Below are positions 17,854-27,328 of a DNA stretch of 64,000 nucleotides, one piece after another. The notes below the pieces were generated by a model, which saw only the letters and a list, made by a program, of their open reading frames with translations, was not told where the DNA came from and did no database searches. The position numbers were made by a program, and so were the translations under genes. The DNA lies in contig NZ_JAHXRQ010000002.1 in assembly GCF_019392335.1 (NCBI RefSeq), forward strand, positions 1 through 64,000, read 5' to 3'. Within the stretch, counting starts at the first letter, position 1. Every line of letters starts with the position of its first letter. Source of the stretch: Mameliella sp. CS4 (GTDB lineage: Bacteria > Pseudomonadota > Alphaproteobacteria > Rhodobacterales > Rhodobacteraceae).

Positions 17854-18624
17854 ATGTCCAAGCTGCTGCACCCCAAGGCGACTGCCGTCTGGCTGGTGGA
17901 CAACACCACCATGACCTTCAAGCAGATCGCCGATTTCACCGGATTCCACGAGCTGGAGATCCAGGGTATCGCCGACGGTGACGTGGCGGCGGGGGTCAAG
18001 GGGTTTGACCCGGTCGCCAACAACCAGCTGGAGCAGGATGAGATCGGCAAGGCCGAAAACAACCCGCTGCACAAGCTGAAGCTGAAGCACAACCCGGCGG
18101 CCCGGGACGAGGAAAAGCGGCGCGGCCCGCGTTACACCCCGCTGTCCAAGCGGCAGGACCGGCCGAACGCGATTCTCTGGCTGGTGAAATTCCACCCGGA
18201 ACTGGCCGACAGCCAGATCGCCAAGCTGGTCGGCACCACCAAGCCGACGATCCAGACGATCCGTGAGCGCACCCACTGGAACATCCAGAACATGCAGCCC
18301 ATCGACCCGGTTGCCCTGGGCCTGTGCAAACAGTCCGAACTGGACGCAGCTGTGGCCAAGGCATCCAAGGACCTGGCCAAGGTCATGACCGACGATGAGC
18401 GTCGCAAGCTGGTCTCCACCGAGCAGAGCCTTGAAATGGAGCCGGAACCGCGCCTGCCCTCGGCCATCGAGGGGCTGGAGACTTTCAGCCTGTCCGATCC
18501 GCGTGGCGAGGAGGACGACGAGGAAGAAGACCGCAAGAGCGACAGCGACTACCTCGACGCGGACAGCTTCTTCAACCTGCCGGGCGGCGGCAAGGACGAG
18601 GACGACGAGGAAGAGGACCGCTGA
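17854..18624 (+). CDS. trcR: Cell cycle transcriptional regulator TrcR (DUF1013)
   Basis: This 256-residue protein matches the DUF1013 family of alphaproteobacteria, called TrcR in Caulobacter, where it associates with transcription of cell-cycle genes. Recognisable segments are the N-terminal LLHPKATAVWLVDNTTMTFKQIA, the central NAILWLVKFHPELADSQIAKLVGTTKPTI with a helix-turn-helix character, and HWNIQNMQPIDPVALGLC. The C-terminus ends in a highly acidic tail with runs of Asp/Glu. An AAGGAG site precedes the ATG. It is divergent from the RNase T2 gene and followed by a strong terminator. Confidence 0.88.
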   Translation: MSKLLHPKATAVWLVDNTTMTFKQIADFTGFHELEIQGIADGDVAAGVKGFDPVANNQLEQDEIGKAENNPLHKLKLKHNPAARDEEKRRGPRYTPLSKRQDRPNAILWLVKFHPELADSQIAKLVGTTKPTIQTIRERTHWNIQNMQPIDPVALGLCKQSELDAAVAKASKDLAKVMTDDERRKLVSTEQSLEMEPEPRLPSAIEGLETFSLSDPRGEEDDEEEDRKSDSDYLDADSFFNLPGGGKDEDDEEEDR

Positions 18625-18687
18625 GGTCCGGCAGGGCGCCGCTCCTGGCCCTATGGGCCAGATCGCCCCGCCCGCCGTCCCACCAAG

Positions 18688-18716
18688 GGCGCCCTCCTAG
18701 GGGCGCCTTTTTTCTT
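18688..18716 (+). terminator. Rho-independent terminator of trcR
   Basis: GGCGCC (18688-18693) pairs with GGCGCC (18702-18707) around an 8-base loop, followed at once by TTTTTTCTTT. This is the clearest intrinsic terminator in the window. Confidence 0.85.
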
Positions 18717-18755
18717 TGCGGGGTCCGTGTCAGTGGGTTTGCCCCGGGCAGCGCC

Positions 18756-20687
18756 TCAGAACTGCATGCCCAGCTTGATCCCCCAAGAGGTGTTGTCGTC
18801 ACCGTCGCGTGAGACCTCGACGCGCCCTTTCAGACCATTGCCGCCGGTGGCAAAACTGGCCCCCAGGGCCAGGGCGTTGCCGCCGCTGACGTCGGCCGCG
18901 TCGAAGGTCGTGCTGGCGCCGCCGAGCGAAAAGGTGATTTCGTCGGGATTGCCGCCGAAGCTGGTCAGGGCCAGGTAGGGCCGCATGGACATGTCGTTCA
19001 TCTGCATCGGCAGGCCCATTTCGACGCGCAGCGCGGTGGTGGTCGTCGTCCGTTCGCTGATCTTGCCGCCGGCCAGTCCGGACAGGTCGTGGCGCTCTGT
19101 CGTGTGGCGCAGATAGTCCCCCTGCATCACCAGGTCGATGCCATAACCGGCGGTCGGGTTTTGCCACAGCAAGCCGCCGCCACGCAGGCTGACGCCCAGA
19201 AGTTGGCCGTCGAAATCGGCGCTGCCGGTATGGGTGTCCGGGCTGTTGATCTTGTTGTGGGTCCGCCCGGCATAGATCGCGGCGTCATAGCTGAACCGCC
19301 CGCGCTCTCCGGTCAGGCCGAGGCCCACGAAATATGACCTGATCCGCGTTTCGGTCACGCCATCGTCCAGGTCGCTGGCGCCCTGGCCGTAGCCCACGAA
19401 GGGCGAGACCCCGTGCCAGCCGGTGCCAAAGCCGACCGCGATACCGCGTGTCGCGTAATCCGCCCCCTGGGACCTGTCCGGCGCGATGGTGCCTGCATTG
19501 GCGAAGGTGCCCAGCCACGGCCCCCGCGCCACCTGGAAATCCAGCACGCTGCCGCCGATCCCCATGCCCAGTTCCCGCGACAGCCGGTCGGGTGAGGACA
19601 CCGGCGCCTCGTCGACGACGATCAGCGTCGGCGCGGTGATCACGGCGGCAGGTTTCGCCGCGGGCGCGGGGGCGGCGTTCAGCAGGACAAAGCCGCCGCC
19701 CCGAACGGTGATCGTTTCGGGCACGGTGGTGCCGAAGGTCAGCACCTGCGCCCGACGGGTCAGGACGGCCAGCGTGTCGTTGCCCGCCCCCATCTCGATG
19801 GCGCCGGAAACCGCGCTGCCGTCCAGCAGCCGCAGGATGTCGTCGCCGCCACCCAGGTTCACCGCGACACCGCCACGCCCGATCAGCGTGCCTTTGTTCA
19901 CGATCTCCTGCACCGCGAGGTCGGCGGCATCGGTGTTGATGGCGATAGTGCCCTCGATGCGGCCGGTGTTCAGGACAAAGGACGGACCGGCGGCAGGCGC
20001 GTCGAAATCGATGCCGTCCTGGGCGCCCAGGCTGATCAGCCTGCCGTGATTGGTGATCTTGCCGCTGTCGAGGTCGATGGCGTCCTGGTTGCCGGTCGAC
20101 TGGATCAGGCCCGAGTTGAAGATGTCGGCGAAATTGCCCGCGTTCACGCCGTCGTCGCCGGCGATCACGGTGCCGGTGTTGGTGACCTGCGCGAAATCGA
20201 CGTTGACGTTGATCCCCTCGTCGGGGGCGGTGATGGTGCCGTTGTTGATGACCAGCGGGCGCTCTTCAAGCTGCAACCCATCGTCGTCAAGGCTGGTGAT
20301 CACGCCGTTGTTGATCACCACGCCATCGTCGTCGATGTTGATGCCGTCGCCGCCGACACCGATCACGGTGCCGTTGTTGGTGACATGCACATCGTTGTCG
20401 CCCTGGATGCCGTGATCGCCCGGGCCGCGCACCGAGCCGTCATTGACGATGACCACATCGTCATCCACCCGCAGCCCCCGGTCGCCGCCATCGATCACGC
20501 CCGTCGAGGTGACGGTGATGGTGCCATCGTCGAAACTGCCATCCTCGATGCCAAGGCCGGTGCCGGCGCAGATGACATCGTCACCGTCCGCGGGATTGGA
20601 CGGTACGCAGGCGGATTGGGCAAAGGCGCCGGCAGGCAGGAGCGCCATCAGCGCGGCAACAAGGGCGAGGGGGGAAACGCGATTCAT
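18756..20687 (-). CDS. Autotransporter with Asp-rich beta-helical passenger
   Basis: The 643-residue protein has a signal peptide (1-24), a passenger, and a C-terminal outer-membrane beta-barrel (about 395-643, ending in the typical aromatic terminus GIKLGMQF). The passenger (55-281) is built of about ten coils of 21-26 residues with the pattern V-x-N-x-G-x-I-x-x-x-D-D-G-I-x-x-D, strongly suggesting a beta-helix with many Asp. A Pro/Ala linker near 360 joins it to the barrel. The function of the passenger (adhesion or other) cannot be told. The ATG ending at 20687 is chosen because it begins the signal peptide. It is the last gene downstream of recR on the same strand, after a 156-base gap. 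Confidence 0.85.
   Translation of the reverse strand: MNRVSPLALVAALMALLPAGAFAQSACVPSNPADGDDVICAGTGLGIEDGSFDDGTITVTSTGVIDGGDRGLRVDDDVVIVNDGSVRGPGDHGIQGDNDVHVTNNGTVIGVGGDGINIDDDGVVINNGVITSLDDDGLQLEERPLVINNGTITAPDEGINVNVDFAQVTNTGTVIAGDDGVNAGNFADIFNSGLIQSTGNQDAIDLDSGKITNHGRLISLGAQDGIDFDAPAAGPSFVLNTGRIEGTIAINTDAADLAVQEIVNKGTLIGRGGVAVNLGGGDDILRLLDGSAVSGAIEMGAGNDTLAVLTRRAQVLTFGTTVPETITVRGGGFVLLNAAPAPAAKPAAVITAPTLIVVDEAPVSSPDRLSRELGMGIGGSVLDFQVARGPWLGTFANAGTIAPDRSQGADYATRGIAVGFGTGWHGVSPFVGYGQGASDLDDGVTETRIRSYFVGLGLTGERGRFSYDAAIYAGRTHNKINSPDTHTGSADFDGQLLGVSLRGGGLLWQNPTAGYGIDLVMQGDYLRHTTERHDLSGLAGGKISERTTTTTALRVEMGLPMQMNDMSMRPYLALTSFGGNPDEITFSLGGASTTFDAADVSGGNALALGASFATGGNGLKGRVEVSRDGDDNTSWGIKLGMQF
19845..20525 (-). 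repeat. Tandem 22-codon coil repeats in the autotransporter passenger
   Basis: About ten tandem units of roughly 66 bases each encode NNGTI/VxG..DDGIN-type coils, for example residues 100-121, 122-143 and 144-165. The repeats are diverged at DNA level, so they are structural rather than recently duplicated. Confidence 0.7.
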
Positions 20688-20843
20688 GGAAATACCTGGA
20701 CTCACTTGGTGAAAATCGGAACGGGGCCAAGACCCCTTTTCGGTCCGGCGGCTACGCGGCCAGTGTAACAGTTTCATGTGCGCACTCATGGACCCTGTGA
20801 CCCTGTTGTCCGGTGCGGCAAACGGGCAACGTGGGCGGCCATG

Positions 20844-21443
20844 TTACAACCGCTTGCGCGCGTTCAGGGCGGCGGTGATCGTGCCGTCGTCCAGGTAGTC
20901 CAGTTCGCCCCCGATCGGCACGCCCTGCGCCAGAGAGCTCAGCTGGATGCCCCGGTCTTCCAGCTGGTCGGCGATGTAATGCGAGGTGGTCTGACCGTCG
21001 ATCGTGGCGTTCAGGGCCAGAATCACCTCTGTCACGCCCTCGGCCTCGATCCGTTGCAGCAGTTGCGGGATACGCAGGTCCTCGGGGCCGACGCCGTCCA
21101 GCGCCGAGAGCGTGCCGCCCAGAACGTGATAGCGCCCCTTGTAGGTGCCGCCGCGTTCCATCGCCCAGAGGTCGGCGACCTCTTCGACGACGCAGAGCAG
21201 CCCGTTGGCCCGTCCCTCGTCGGCGCAGATCGGGCAGATGTCGGAGGTGCCGACATTGCCGCAATTCAGGCATTCGCGGGCGCGTTCGGCCACATCCGCC
21301 ATCGCCTTGGCCAGAGGGGCCAGCAGGATCGCGCGCTTGCGGATCAGGTGCAGCACCGCGCGGCGGGCAGAGCGGGGCCCAAGGCCGGGCAGGCGCGCCA
21401 TCAAGTCGATCAGGTGTTCGATCGGGTTGGCATCGCGGGCCAT
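20844..21443 (-). CDS. recR: Recombination mediator RecR
   Basis: The 199-residue protein works with RecF/RecO to load RecA at gaps. It shows the N-terminal helix-hairpin-helix ([23 protein letters not shown]), a four-Cys zinc finger (Cys58, 61, 70, 73), and the Toprim domain ([21 protein letters not shown], and [18 protein letters not shown]). Length is normal. I start at the ATG ending at 21443, one base after the stop of the TraB-family gene. It is the last gene of the dnaX-ybaB-TraB-recR cluster. Confidence 0.95.
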   Translation of the reverse strand: MARDANPIEHLIDLMARLPGLGPRSARRAVLHLIRKRAILLAPLAKAMADVAERARECLNCGNVGTSDICPICADEGRANGLLCVVEEVADLWAMERGGTYKGRYHVLGGTLSALDGVGPEDLRIPQLLQRIEAEGVTEVILALNATIDGQTTSHYIADQLEDRGIQLSSLAQGVPIGGELDYLDDGTITAALNARKRL

Positions 21444-21444
21444 G

Positions 21445-22512
21445 TCAGGGCGCCTCGCCCGGCAGCGGGACACGGGTCACGTCAAAACCCTCGGCCCGCA
21501 GCAGTTCGATCATGCCGTTTTCGCCGGGCAGGTGGAAATTGCCGACCCCGATGAAGACCCCGCCGCGGGTCAGCGCATCGCGGGCGGCGTTCACGAAATC
21601 CTCGTTGCGTTCATTCACCAGGTAGTCGGTCATCCGGGCATAGAGCGCGGGCCCCTCGTTGCCGAGCGCGGCGGTGACCTGTGCCTTGTCCCAGGCCATC
21701 ATCAGCCCGACCTGGCCGGTCCGGTACAACGCCAGCGCAGAGGCGCGGGCCTCTGGCGTGGCGCCGGGCAACAGGTAGACGGCGTAGGTGCCGATGATCG
21801 CTCGGGCCAGATCCTCGTTTCCGGGGGTGTTCAGCTTGGCCGACAGGCGGTCGCTGTTTTCCAGCGGCAGGACGGGGATGCCCTCGATATGGGCGAGCGT
21901 CTGCAGATAGCTGTCCTGAGAGGGCAGGACCCCGGCAGAGAAATCCTCGCAAGGGTCATAGAGCAGAAGTTCGGCCAGGGTGCCCAGCTTGAGTTCCGGC
22001 AGGGCGTCGCGCGACCAGCCCAGAGCGCCCAGTCGGGTCACAAGATGCTGTTCGAACCGTTCCGGCAGCTCCAGATCGCGGTAGGCCGTGACCGAGCCGT
22101 CGGCGCGATAGACATCGTCGCCGCGCATGTAGGCGTCATGGCTTTCACGGTCCGGAAAGGTCGGGTCGATCTCCAGGCCCAGTTGGTCCGCGCCGGTCAG
22201 CGCCTTGCGCACCGTATCGGGCAGGTCCAGCACGCTGCGGTGGCTGCTGTGCATCGTCCCCCAGAGGTAAGAGACAGCGCCATCCGGCGCCATGATGCGC
22301 CAGAACCGCCCGGTGGCATTGGGGATCGCGGCGGCGCGCGCCTCCAGTTCGGCCCGGCCCTCGGGGGCAAAGACCTCGTCGTGGATCTCGATCCAGGGCG
22401 GAAAGCAGAGATCGCGCGTGGCCCAGTCCTGCGCCACGGCCGGGGCCGCGGCGGCAAGCAGGCCAAGGCAGGCGAGCCCGCCGCGCAGCAGATCCCGAAC
22501 CCGCCCCGTCAT
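21445..22512 (-). CDS. TraB/GumN family exported protein
   Basis: The 355-residue protein has a signal peptide (about 1-28) and the two GxxH motifs of the TraB/GumN (Tiki-like) fold: [10 protein letters not shown] in the N-terminal part and [19 protein letters not shown] near the C-terminus, with the typical 'GxxHLxG..gvi.lLr..G' ending. Tiki relatives are metal-dependent proteases, but bacterial members lack an established substrate. It sits between ybaB (3 bases) and recR (1 base), so it is cotranscribed with DNA repair genes though its product is probably periplasmic. Confidence 0.83.
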   Translation of the reverse strand: MTGRVRDLLRGGLACLGLLAAAAPAVAQDWATRDLCFPPWIEIHDEVFAPEGRAELEARAAAIPNATGRFWRIMAPDGAVSYLWGTMHSSHRSVLDLPDTVRKALTGADQLGLEIDPTFPDRESHDAYMRGDDVYRADGSVTAYRDLELPERFEQHLVTRLGALGWSRDALPELKLGTLAELLLYDPCEDFSAGVLPSQDSYLQTLAHIEGIPVLPLENSDRLSAKLNTPGNEDLARAIIGTYAVYLLPGATPEARASALALYRTGQVGLMMAWDKAQVTAALGNEGPALYARMTDYLVNERNEDFVNAARDALTRGGVFIGVGNFHLPGENGMIELLRAEGFDVTRVPLPGEAP

Positions 22513-22515
22513 GGA

Positions 22516-22860
22516 TCAGAACGGCAGTTTCATGTCGGCGGGCAGGCCCATTTCCTGGGTCAGTTTCTGCATCTCGGACTGGGCGCGCTCACTGGCGCGG
22601 GCCTGTGCGTCCTTGATCGCGGCCAGGATCAGGTCCTCGGCCACTTCCTTTTCCGAGGGCACAAAGATGCTGGGGTCGATTTCAAGGCCCGTCAGCTCGC
22701 CCTTGGCGGTGGCGGTCGCCTTGACCAGGCCGGCACCGGATTCGCCGGTCACGGTCATGCTGGCCAGCTCTTCCTGCATCTCGGCCATCTTGGCCTGCAT
22801 TTCCTGCGCCTGTTTCATCATCTTGGCCATGTCGCCAAGCCCGCCCAAACCTTTCAGCAT
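22516..22860 (-). CDS. ybaB: YbaB/EbfC nucleoid-associated protein
   Basis: The 114-residue protein fits the YbaB/EbfC family: an N-terminal KMMKQAQEMQAKMAEMQEEL coiled coil, the central TVTGESGAGLVKATATAKGELTGLEIDPSI sheet, and a C-terminal helix rich in Ala/Glu ending in MGLPADMKLPF. Family members are dimeric DNA-binding proteins of unclear role. It lies downstream of dnaX and upstream of recR, the standard gene order in many bacteria. Confidence 0.92.
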   Translation of the reverse strand: MLKGLGGLGDMAKMMKQAQEMQAKMAEMQEELASMTVTGESGAGLVKATATAKGELTGLEIDPSIFVPSEKEVAEDLILAAIKDAQARASERAQSEMQKLTQEMGLPADMKLPF

Positions 22861-22996
22861 GTTCTGTCTCCCGAGTAGATGGACCGCCGACCTGATGGCG
22901 CGGTGAAAAGAATGCTTGGTCTACATATCGCAGCCACGGCGCCAATGAACAAGCCGCTGGCGCGTCGTCAGGCGGTGTGAGCGGCGAATAGGTGCG

Positions 22997-24742
22997 TCAT
23001 TCCTCGAAGGGATCCCATTCGTCCTCGACCTCTGGCAGGGCTTCTTCCAATGCCTCGGTCGCCGCCTCCTGCGCGGTGCGGATGTTCGTGATTTTCGCAG
23101 AGGGAAAGGCCGCCAGCGCGGCTTGCACCAGGGGGTGTTCCTGCGCCTCGGCCTTGAGCGCCAATTCGGCGGCATCGCGGCGTTCGACCACCGTTGGCGT
23201 CTCGCAACCGTTGACCAGGATCACCGCCCAGCGGTTGCCCGTCCAGCGTTGCAGCGCCGCGCCAAGCCGTTGGGCCAGATCGGGGGTGGCATTGTCCGTC
23301 GGGGTGAACTCGATCCGGCCAGGCTGATAGGCGGCGAGCCGCACCGACCCTTCGACCTCGACCAGAAGTTTGACGTCGCGATTGGCGCGGATCAGTTCAA
23401 GCACATGGTCGAAGGTGGGGTAGCGGGCCAGCGCCTCGACGGCCTCGGCGGCAAGGGCGGTCACCGTGCCACCACCGGGGGCGCCGCCACCACGCGGTGC
23501 ATGGGCCTGCGGTGCATGCGTCATGCCGCCAGCGGGACCGGCGGGCGCGCCGCCGGGGCCGCCGTTCGGCGCGGGCGGTGGTGGGCTGTCCTGCAGCCTG
23601 CGCATCAGTTCCTCGGGCGAGGGGCCCTCGGCCACATGGGTCAGCCGGATCACCGCCATCTCGGCGGCCATCATCGCAGAAGGCGCGTTCGCGACCTCCT
23701 CGATCGCCTTCAGAAGCATCTGCCAGGCGCGGGCCAAGGCGCGCATCCCCAGGCCATCGGCAAAGGCTTGTCCGCGCCCGCGCTCATCGGGCGAGACGGT
23801 GGGATCGTCGGCGGCCTCCGGCGTGATCTTGACCACGGAGATCCAGTGCGTCAGCTCGGCCAGGTCGCGCAGGACCGCCAGCGGGTCGGCGCCATCGGCA
23901 TATTGCGCCGACAATTCCTCCAAAGCGCCCGCCGCGTCGCCGCGCATGATGCGTTCGAACAGGTCCATGACCCGTCCCCGGTCGGCCAGGCCCAGCATGG
24001 CGCGCACCTGCTCGGCGGTGGTCTCTCCGGCGCCGTGGGAAATCGCCTGGTCCAGCAGTGAGGTCGCATCGCGGGCCGAGCCTTCGGCGGCGCGGGTAAT
24101 CAGCGCCAGCGCCTCCTCGGTGATCTCGGCCTCTTCGGCCTTGGCGATCTTGCGCAAGAGGCCGATCATGTCCTCGGGTTCGATCCGGCGCAGGTCGAAC
24201 CGCTGGCAGCGGGATAGCACCGTGACGGGCACCTGCCGGATCTCTGTCGTGGCGAAGATGAATTTCACATGGGCCGGCGGTTCTTCCAGCGTCTTCAAGA
24301 GCGCGTTGAACGCGCTCTTGGACAGCATGTGCACCTCGTCGATGATGTAGATCTTGTAGCGCGCGCTGGCCGCCCGGTAGTGCACGCTGTCGATGATCTC
24401 GCGGATGTCGCCCACGCCGGTCCGGCTGGCGGCGTCCATTTCCAGGATGTCGACATGGCGGCCTTCCATGATCGCCACGCAATGTTCGCATTTCCCGCAG
24501 GGCTCGGTCGTCGGCCCGCCGTTGCCGTCCTCACCGATGCAGTTCATGCCCTTGGCGATGATCCGCGCGGTGGTCGTTTTCCCGGTGCCGCGGATGCCGG
24601 TCATGATAAAGGCCTGGGCGATACGGTCGGCGGCAAAGGCGTTTTTCAGCGTGCGCACCATCGCGTCCTGCCCGACGAGATCGGCAAAGGTCTCGGGGCG
24701 GTACTTGCGGGCGAGCACCTGGTAGGCGGGGGCGTCGGTCAT
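22997..24742 (-). CDS. dnaX: DNA polymerase III subunit gamma/tau
   Basis: This 581-residue clamp-loader ATPase opens and loads the sliding clamp. It has Walker A GIRGTGKTT at 49-57, four zinc Cys at 68, 82, 85 and 88, Walker B IIDEVHMLSK (133-141), and the sensor motif ATTEIRQVPVTVLSRCQRF. A Gly/Pro/Ala-rich linker precedes the C-terminal tau region, which ends in the acidic LPEVEDEWDPFEE. The open frame extends far upstream, but the ATG ending at 24742 gives the canonical YQVLARKYRP start, with AGGA before it. I saw no obvious slippery heptamer for a programmed frameshift. Confidence 0.94.
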   Translation of the reverse strand: MTDAPAYQVLARKYRPETFADLVGQDAMVRTLKNAFAADRIAQAFIMTGIRGTGKTTTARIIAKGMNCIGEDGNGGPTTEPCGKCEHCVAIMEGRHVDILEMDAASRTGVGDIREIIDSVHYRAASARYKIYIIDEVHMLSKSAFNALLKTLEEPPAHVKFIFATTEIRQVPVTVLSRCQRFDLRRIEPEDMIGLLRKIAKAEEAEITEEALALITRAAEGSARDATSLLDQAISHGAGETTAEQVRAMLGLADRGRVMDLFERIMRGDAAGALEELSAQYADGADPLAVLRDLAELTHWISVVKITPEAADDPTVSPDERGRGQAFADGLGMRALARAWQMLLKAIEEVANAPSAMMAAEMAVIRLTHVAEGPSPEELMRRLQDSPPPPAPNGGPGGAPAGPAGGMTHAPQAHAPRGGGAPGGGTVTALAAEAVEALARYPTFDHVLELIRANRDVKLLVEVEGSVRLAAYQPGRIEFTPTDNATPDLAQRLGAALQRWTGNRWAVILVNGCETPTVVERRDAAELALKAEAQEHPLVQAALAAFPSAKITNIRTAQEAATEALEEALPEVEDEWDPFEE

Positions 24743-24991
24743 GGGGGTCCTGTCTGGTCTCGCGGCCAAGGTAAGCGCTGCGCGCCGGGCCGTCCACCGC
24801 CCTCTGACCGCAAGAGCGCAGGAGTGGCTTGATTTCCGCGCGGTGACGCGGCACATCTTGGACAGGCCGCTTGCCGGGGGCCTCCTGATCCGCGGAAAGC
24901 ACCTGCGCCGGCCGATACGGAAGACCACCGATCATATGGTTTTCTCTGGCCCGACTTGGCGGATCGCGGGCCGTGACGGAGGAACCCGATC

Positions 24992-26521
24992 ATGACCGAG
25001 CTTTCGCTCGATTGCCTTCGCTTTGAGGCCAAGCGCCTGCACCGTGCCTATATCGCACGTGAGGTCTGGGCCGTGCAGCGCGTGCAACAGCACCCGCCAA
25101 TGCGCGATCCCGACAGCCTGCGGCGGGCCGATTTCCTGCATGTGATCGCGCAGGAAAACGGTTTTGCCAGCTGGCCGCGCCTGAAACTCGCCGCCGAGAC
25201 GACGGGGCTGGACCGCGCCGCGAAACTGCAGCGGCTGAAGATCGCGCTGTTTCACGGCCAGACCCCGGTTGCCGAGGCGCTGTTGACCGATACGCCGGAC
25301 CTTGCCGATGGGGCCTTTGGCCTGGAATGCGCGCTTTACCGGCGTCAGGCGGTGGCTGCGGCACTGGCCCGCGATCCGGGCCTTGCCACGCGGACCCTGG
25401 GCCCGCGCCGCCCGATCCTGCACCTGGCCTATTCTCGCTGGATCAAGGCCCGCCCCGAGTTGGAAACCGACATGCTGGCGGTGGCGGACCTGTTGCTGGC
25501 GCATGGGGCCGATGTGAACGACGGCTTTCCCGCCGCCGAGGGCGAGGATCACCTGCTGTCGGCGCTTTACGGGGCAATCGGTCACGCGGACAACATGGTT
25601 CTGGCCCGCTGGCTGCTGGATCACGGCGCCGACCCGAACGACAACGAGTCGCTCTATCACGCCACCGAACTGGGCCATCATGACGGCTTGCGGATGTTGC
25701 TGGAGGCCGGGGCCGATCCGCGTGGCACCAACGCGCTGCTGCGGGCAATGGATTTCCATGATCGCGAAGCGGTCGATATGCTGCTGGCGCATGGCGCGCG
25801 GCCGGATGACTTCAACCCCGAAGAGGTGGGTGGCGAAGCGCCCTGGGTCGTGCCTGCCTTGCACCAGGCGGCCCGTCGTGGATGCGACCGGCGCATGGTG
25901 GACATGCTGCTTGAGGCGGGTGCCGACCCGAGCCACAGATACCTGGGCGCCACGGCCTATGCCTTTGCCCGCGTGCATGGCAACCGCGCCGTGGCCGAGG
26001 CGATCGAGGCGCGCGGAGCGGCGACCCCGCTCAGCCGCGAGGAGAGCCTGTTGGCCCGCGCCGCCGAGGGGCAGGACAGCCCGGGCGAATACATCGACCC
26101 GGCGCGCCTACCCGCCGCATATGCCAACATCCTGCGCGAGACGCTGCACCTGCCGGACCGGCTGCCGGTGCTGGAACGGCTTGTGGCGCTGGGTCTGCCC
26201 TGGGATCTGCCGGATGGCCTGGGGATCACCCCGGTGCAGGCGGCGGGCTGGGAGGGGCTGCCCGATGTGATGGGGTTCTTTCTGCGGCTGAAACCCGACC
26301 TGTCCCACGTCAATGGCTATGGCGGCACGCTGCTGTCCACCATCCTGCACGGGGCCGAGAATGCGCCTGACCGCGACAGCCGCGATCACATCGGTTGTCT
26401 CGAAATGGCGCTGGCTCACGGCGTCGCCCTGCCTCGGCGCGAGATCGGCTTTGCCGGACGCGAGGACATTCGCGCCTTCCTGGAGGACTGGGCCGAGTCG
26501 CATCCCGGGCAGGTGGTCTGA
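24992..26521 (+). CDS. Ankyrin-repeat protein
   Basis: The 509-residue cytoplasmic protein (no signal peptide or membrane helix) contains several ankyrin repeats: ADLLLAHGADVNDG, ARWLLDHGADPNDN, LYHATELGHHDGLRMLLEAGADP, AVDMLLAHGARPDDF and MVDMLLEAGADPSHR. A weaker repeat near 395-450 (ITPVQAAGWEGLPDVMGFFL) follows. The N-terminal 90 residues resemble the lead-in seen in other bacterial ankyrin proteins (DFLHVIAQENGFASWPRLK). Its partner is unknown. GGAGG lies before the ATG. It is divergent from dnaX. Confidence 0.83.
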   Translation: MTELSLDCLRFEAKRLHRAYIAREVWAVQRVQQHPPMRDPDSLRRADFLHVIAQENGFASWPRLKLAAETTGLDRAAKLQRLKIALFHGQTPVAEALLTDTPDLADGAFGLECALYRRQAVAAALARDPGLATRTLGPRRPILHLAYSRWIKARPELETDMLAVADLLLAHGADVNDGFPAAEGEDHLLSALYGAIGHADNMVLARWLLDHGADPNDNESLYHATELGHHDGLRMLLEAGADPRGTNALLRAMDFHDREAVDMLLAHGARPDDFNPEEVGGEAPWVVPALHQAARRGCDRRMVDMLLEAGADPSHRYLGATAYAFARVHGNRAVAEAIEARGAATPLSREESLLARAAEGQDSPGEYIDPARLPAAYANILRETLHLPDRLPVLERLVALGLPWDLPDGLGITPVQAAGWEGLPDVMGFFLRLKPDLSHVNGYGGTLLSTILHGAENAPDRDSRDHIGCLEMALAHGVALPRREIGFAGREDIRAFLEDWAESHPGQVV

Positions 26522-26738
26522 GCCGGGCTGCGCCTTCGGGCGCGGGCCTTTCCGTGGCATTCTGAACGCACTACGTGAAAAATTGGCCGCAAGTGCCCGA
26601 CTCTGGTGGGGATTGCCCGGGTTGGCCTGTCCGAATCGCTAGGCCGGTCCGGACAGGCGTGTATTATCCCCGGTGGCGGAAATCCGCGACCGTGGGGGCG
26701 GTCGTCGGCACCGTCGCTGCCGATTGGGGAGACATCGC

Positions 26739-27296
26739 ATGGTCGAGGATGAGCAGAAAGCAGCCGGCACCGCCGGACCTGTCGTTCTGCATGTCCTGCC
26801 CGTGGGGGGCGGCATCGTCGCCTTTTCCCAGCTGCCCGGCGCCGGGGGCGACTATCGCGGCGATCTCGAACACCTGTCCAGCTGGCGTCCGGCGATGGTG
26901 ATCTCGCTCGTCAGCCATGTCGAGATGCTGGAGGCCGGGGCCAAGACCCTGGGCCAGGACGTTCAGGACAAGGGCACGCGCTGGGTGCATATGCCGATCA
27001 AGCGCGGCGAGGCGCCCAATGCCACTGTCGAAGAGGCCTGGCCAAAGGTCAGCACCCAGGTGCGCAAGGCGCTTTTGGGCGGTGGGCGCGTCATGCTCCA
27101 TAGCCGTGACGGCAAGGGCCGGTCGGGCATGATGGCCTTGAGGCTGATGATCGAGGCGGGCGAGGCCCCGGACGAGGCCGAGGCGCGTCTGCACTCGGTC
27201 CAGCGGGGGGCCTTTCTCGAATCCTGGCAGCGCAACTGGTCGCTCAAGGCCGAGCGTGAGCCGGTGCCCTTCGTGAGACACGCCCGGTCGGGCTGA
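26739..27296 (+). CDS. Dual-specificity-phosphatase-like protein, probably inactive
   Basis: The 185-residue protein has the fold pattern of a small protein tyrosine/dual-specificity phosphatase: VISLVSHVEM, then RWVHMPIKRGEAPN at the general-acid loop, then the P-loop VMLHSRDGKGRSGMMALRLMIE. The P-loop should read HCx5R. Here the nucleophile is Ser122 (codon AGC at 27102-27104) between His121 and Arg128. The general-acid loop, normally PIPD-like, reads PIKR with no Asp. Loss of both residues points to a pseudophosphatase that may still bind phosphoproteins. Start ATG at 26739 has GGGGAG upstream. It lies just before ffs on the other strand. Confidence 0.75.
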   Translation: MVEDEQKAAGTAGPVVLHVLPVGGGIVAFSQLPGAGGDYRGDLEHLSSWRPAMVISLVSHVEMLEAGAKTLGQDVQDKGTRWVHMPIKRGEAPNATVEEAWPKVSTQVRKALLGGGRVMLHSRDGKGRSGMMALRLMIEAGEAPDEAEARLHSVQRGAFLESWQRNWSLKAEREPVPFVRHARSG

Positions 27297-27328
27297 TTTT
27301 CCTGTTTTCGGTCGGGTTGGAAAGGCAA

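Noticed and set aside
22997..24742. Programmed frameshift in dnaX to make a short gamma form
   Set aside because: I looked for an A/T-rich slippery heptamer followed by a stem in the middle of the gene and saw none.
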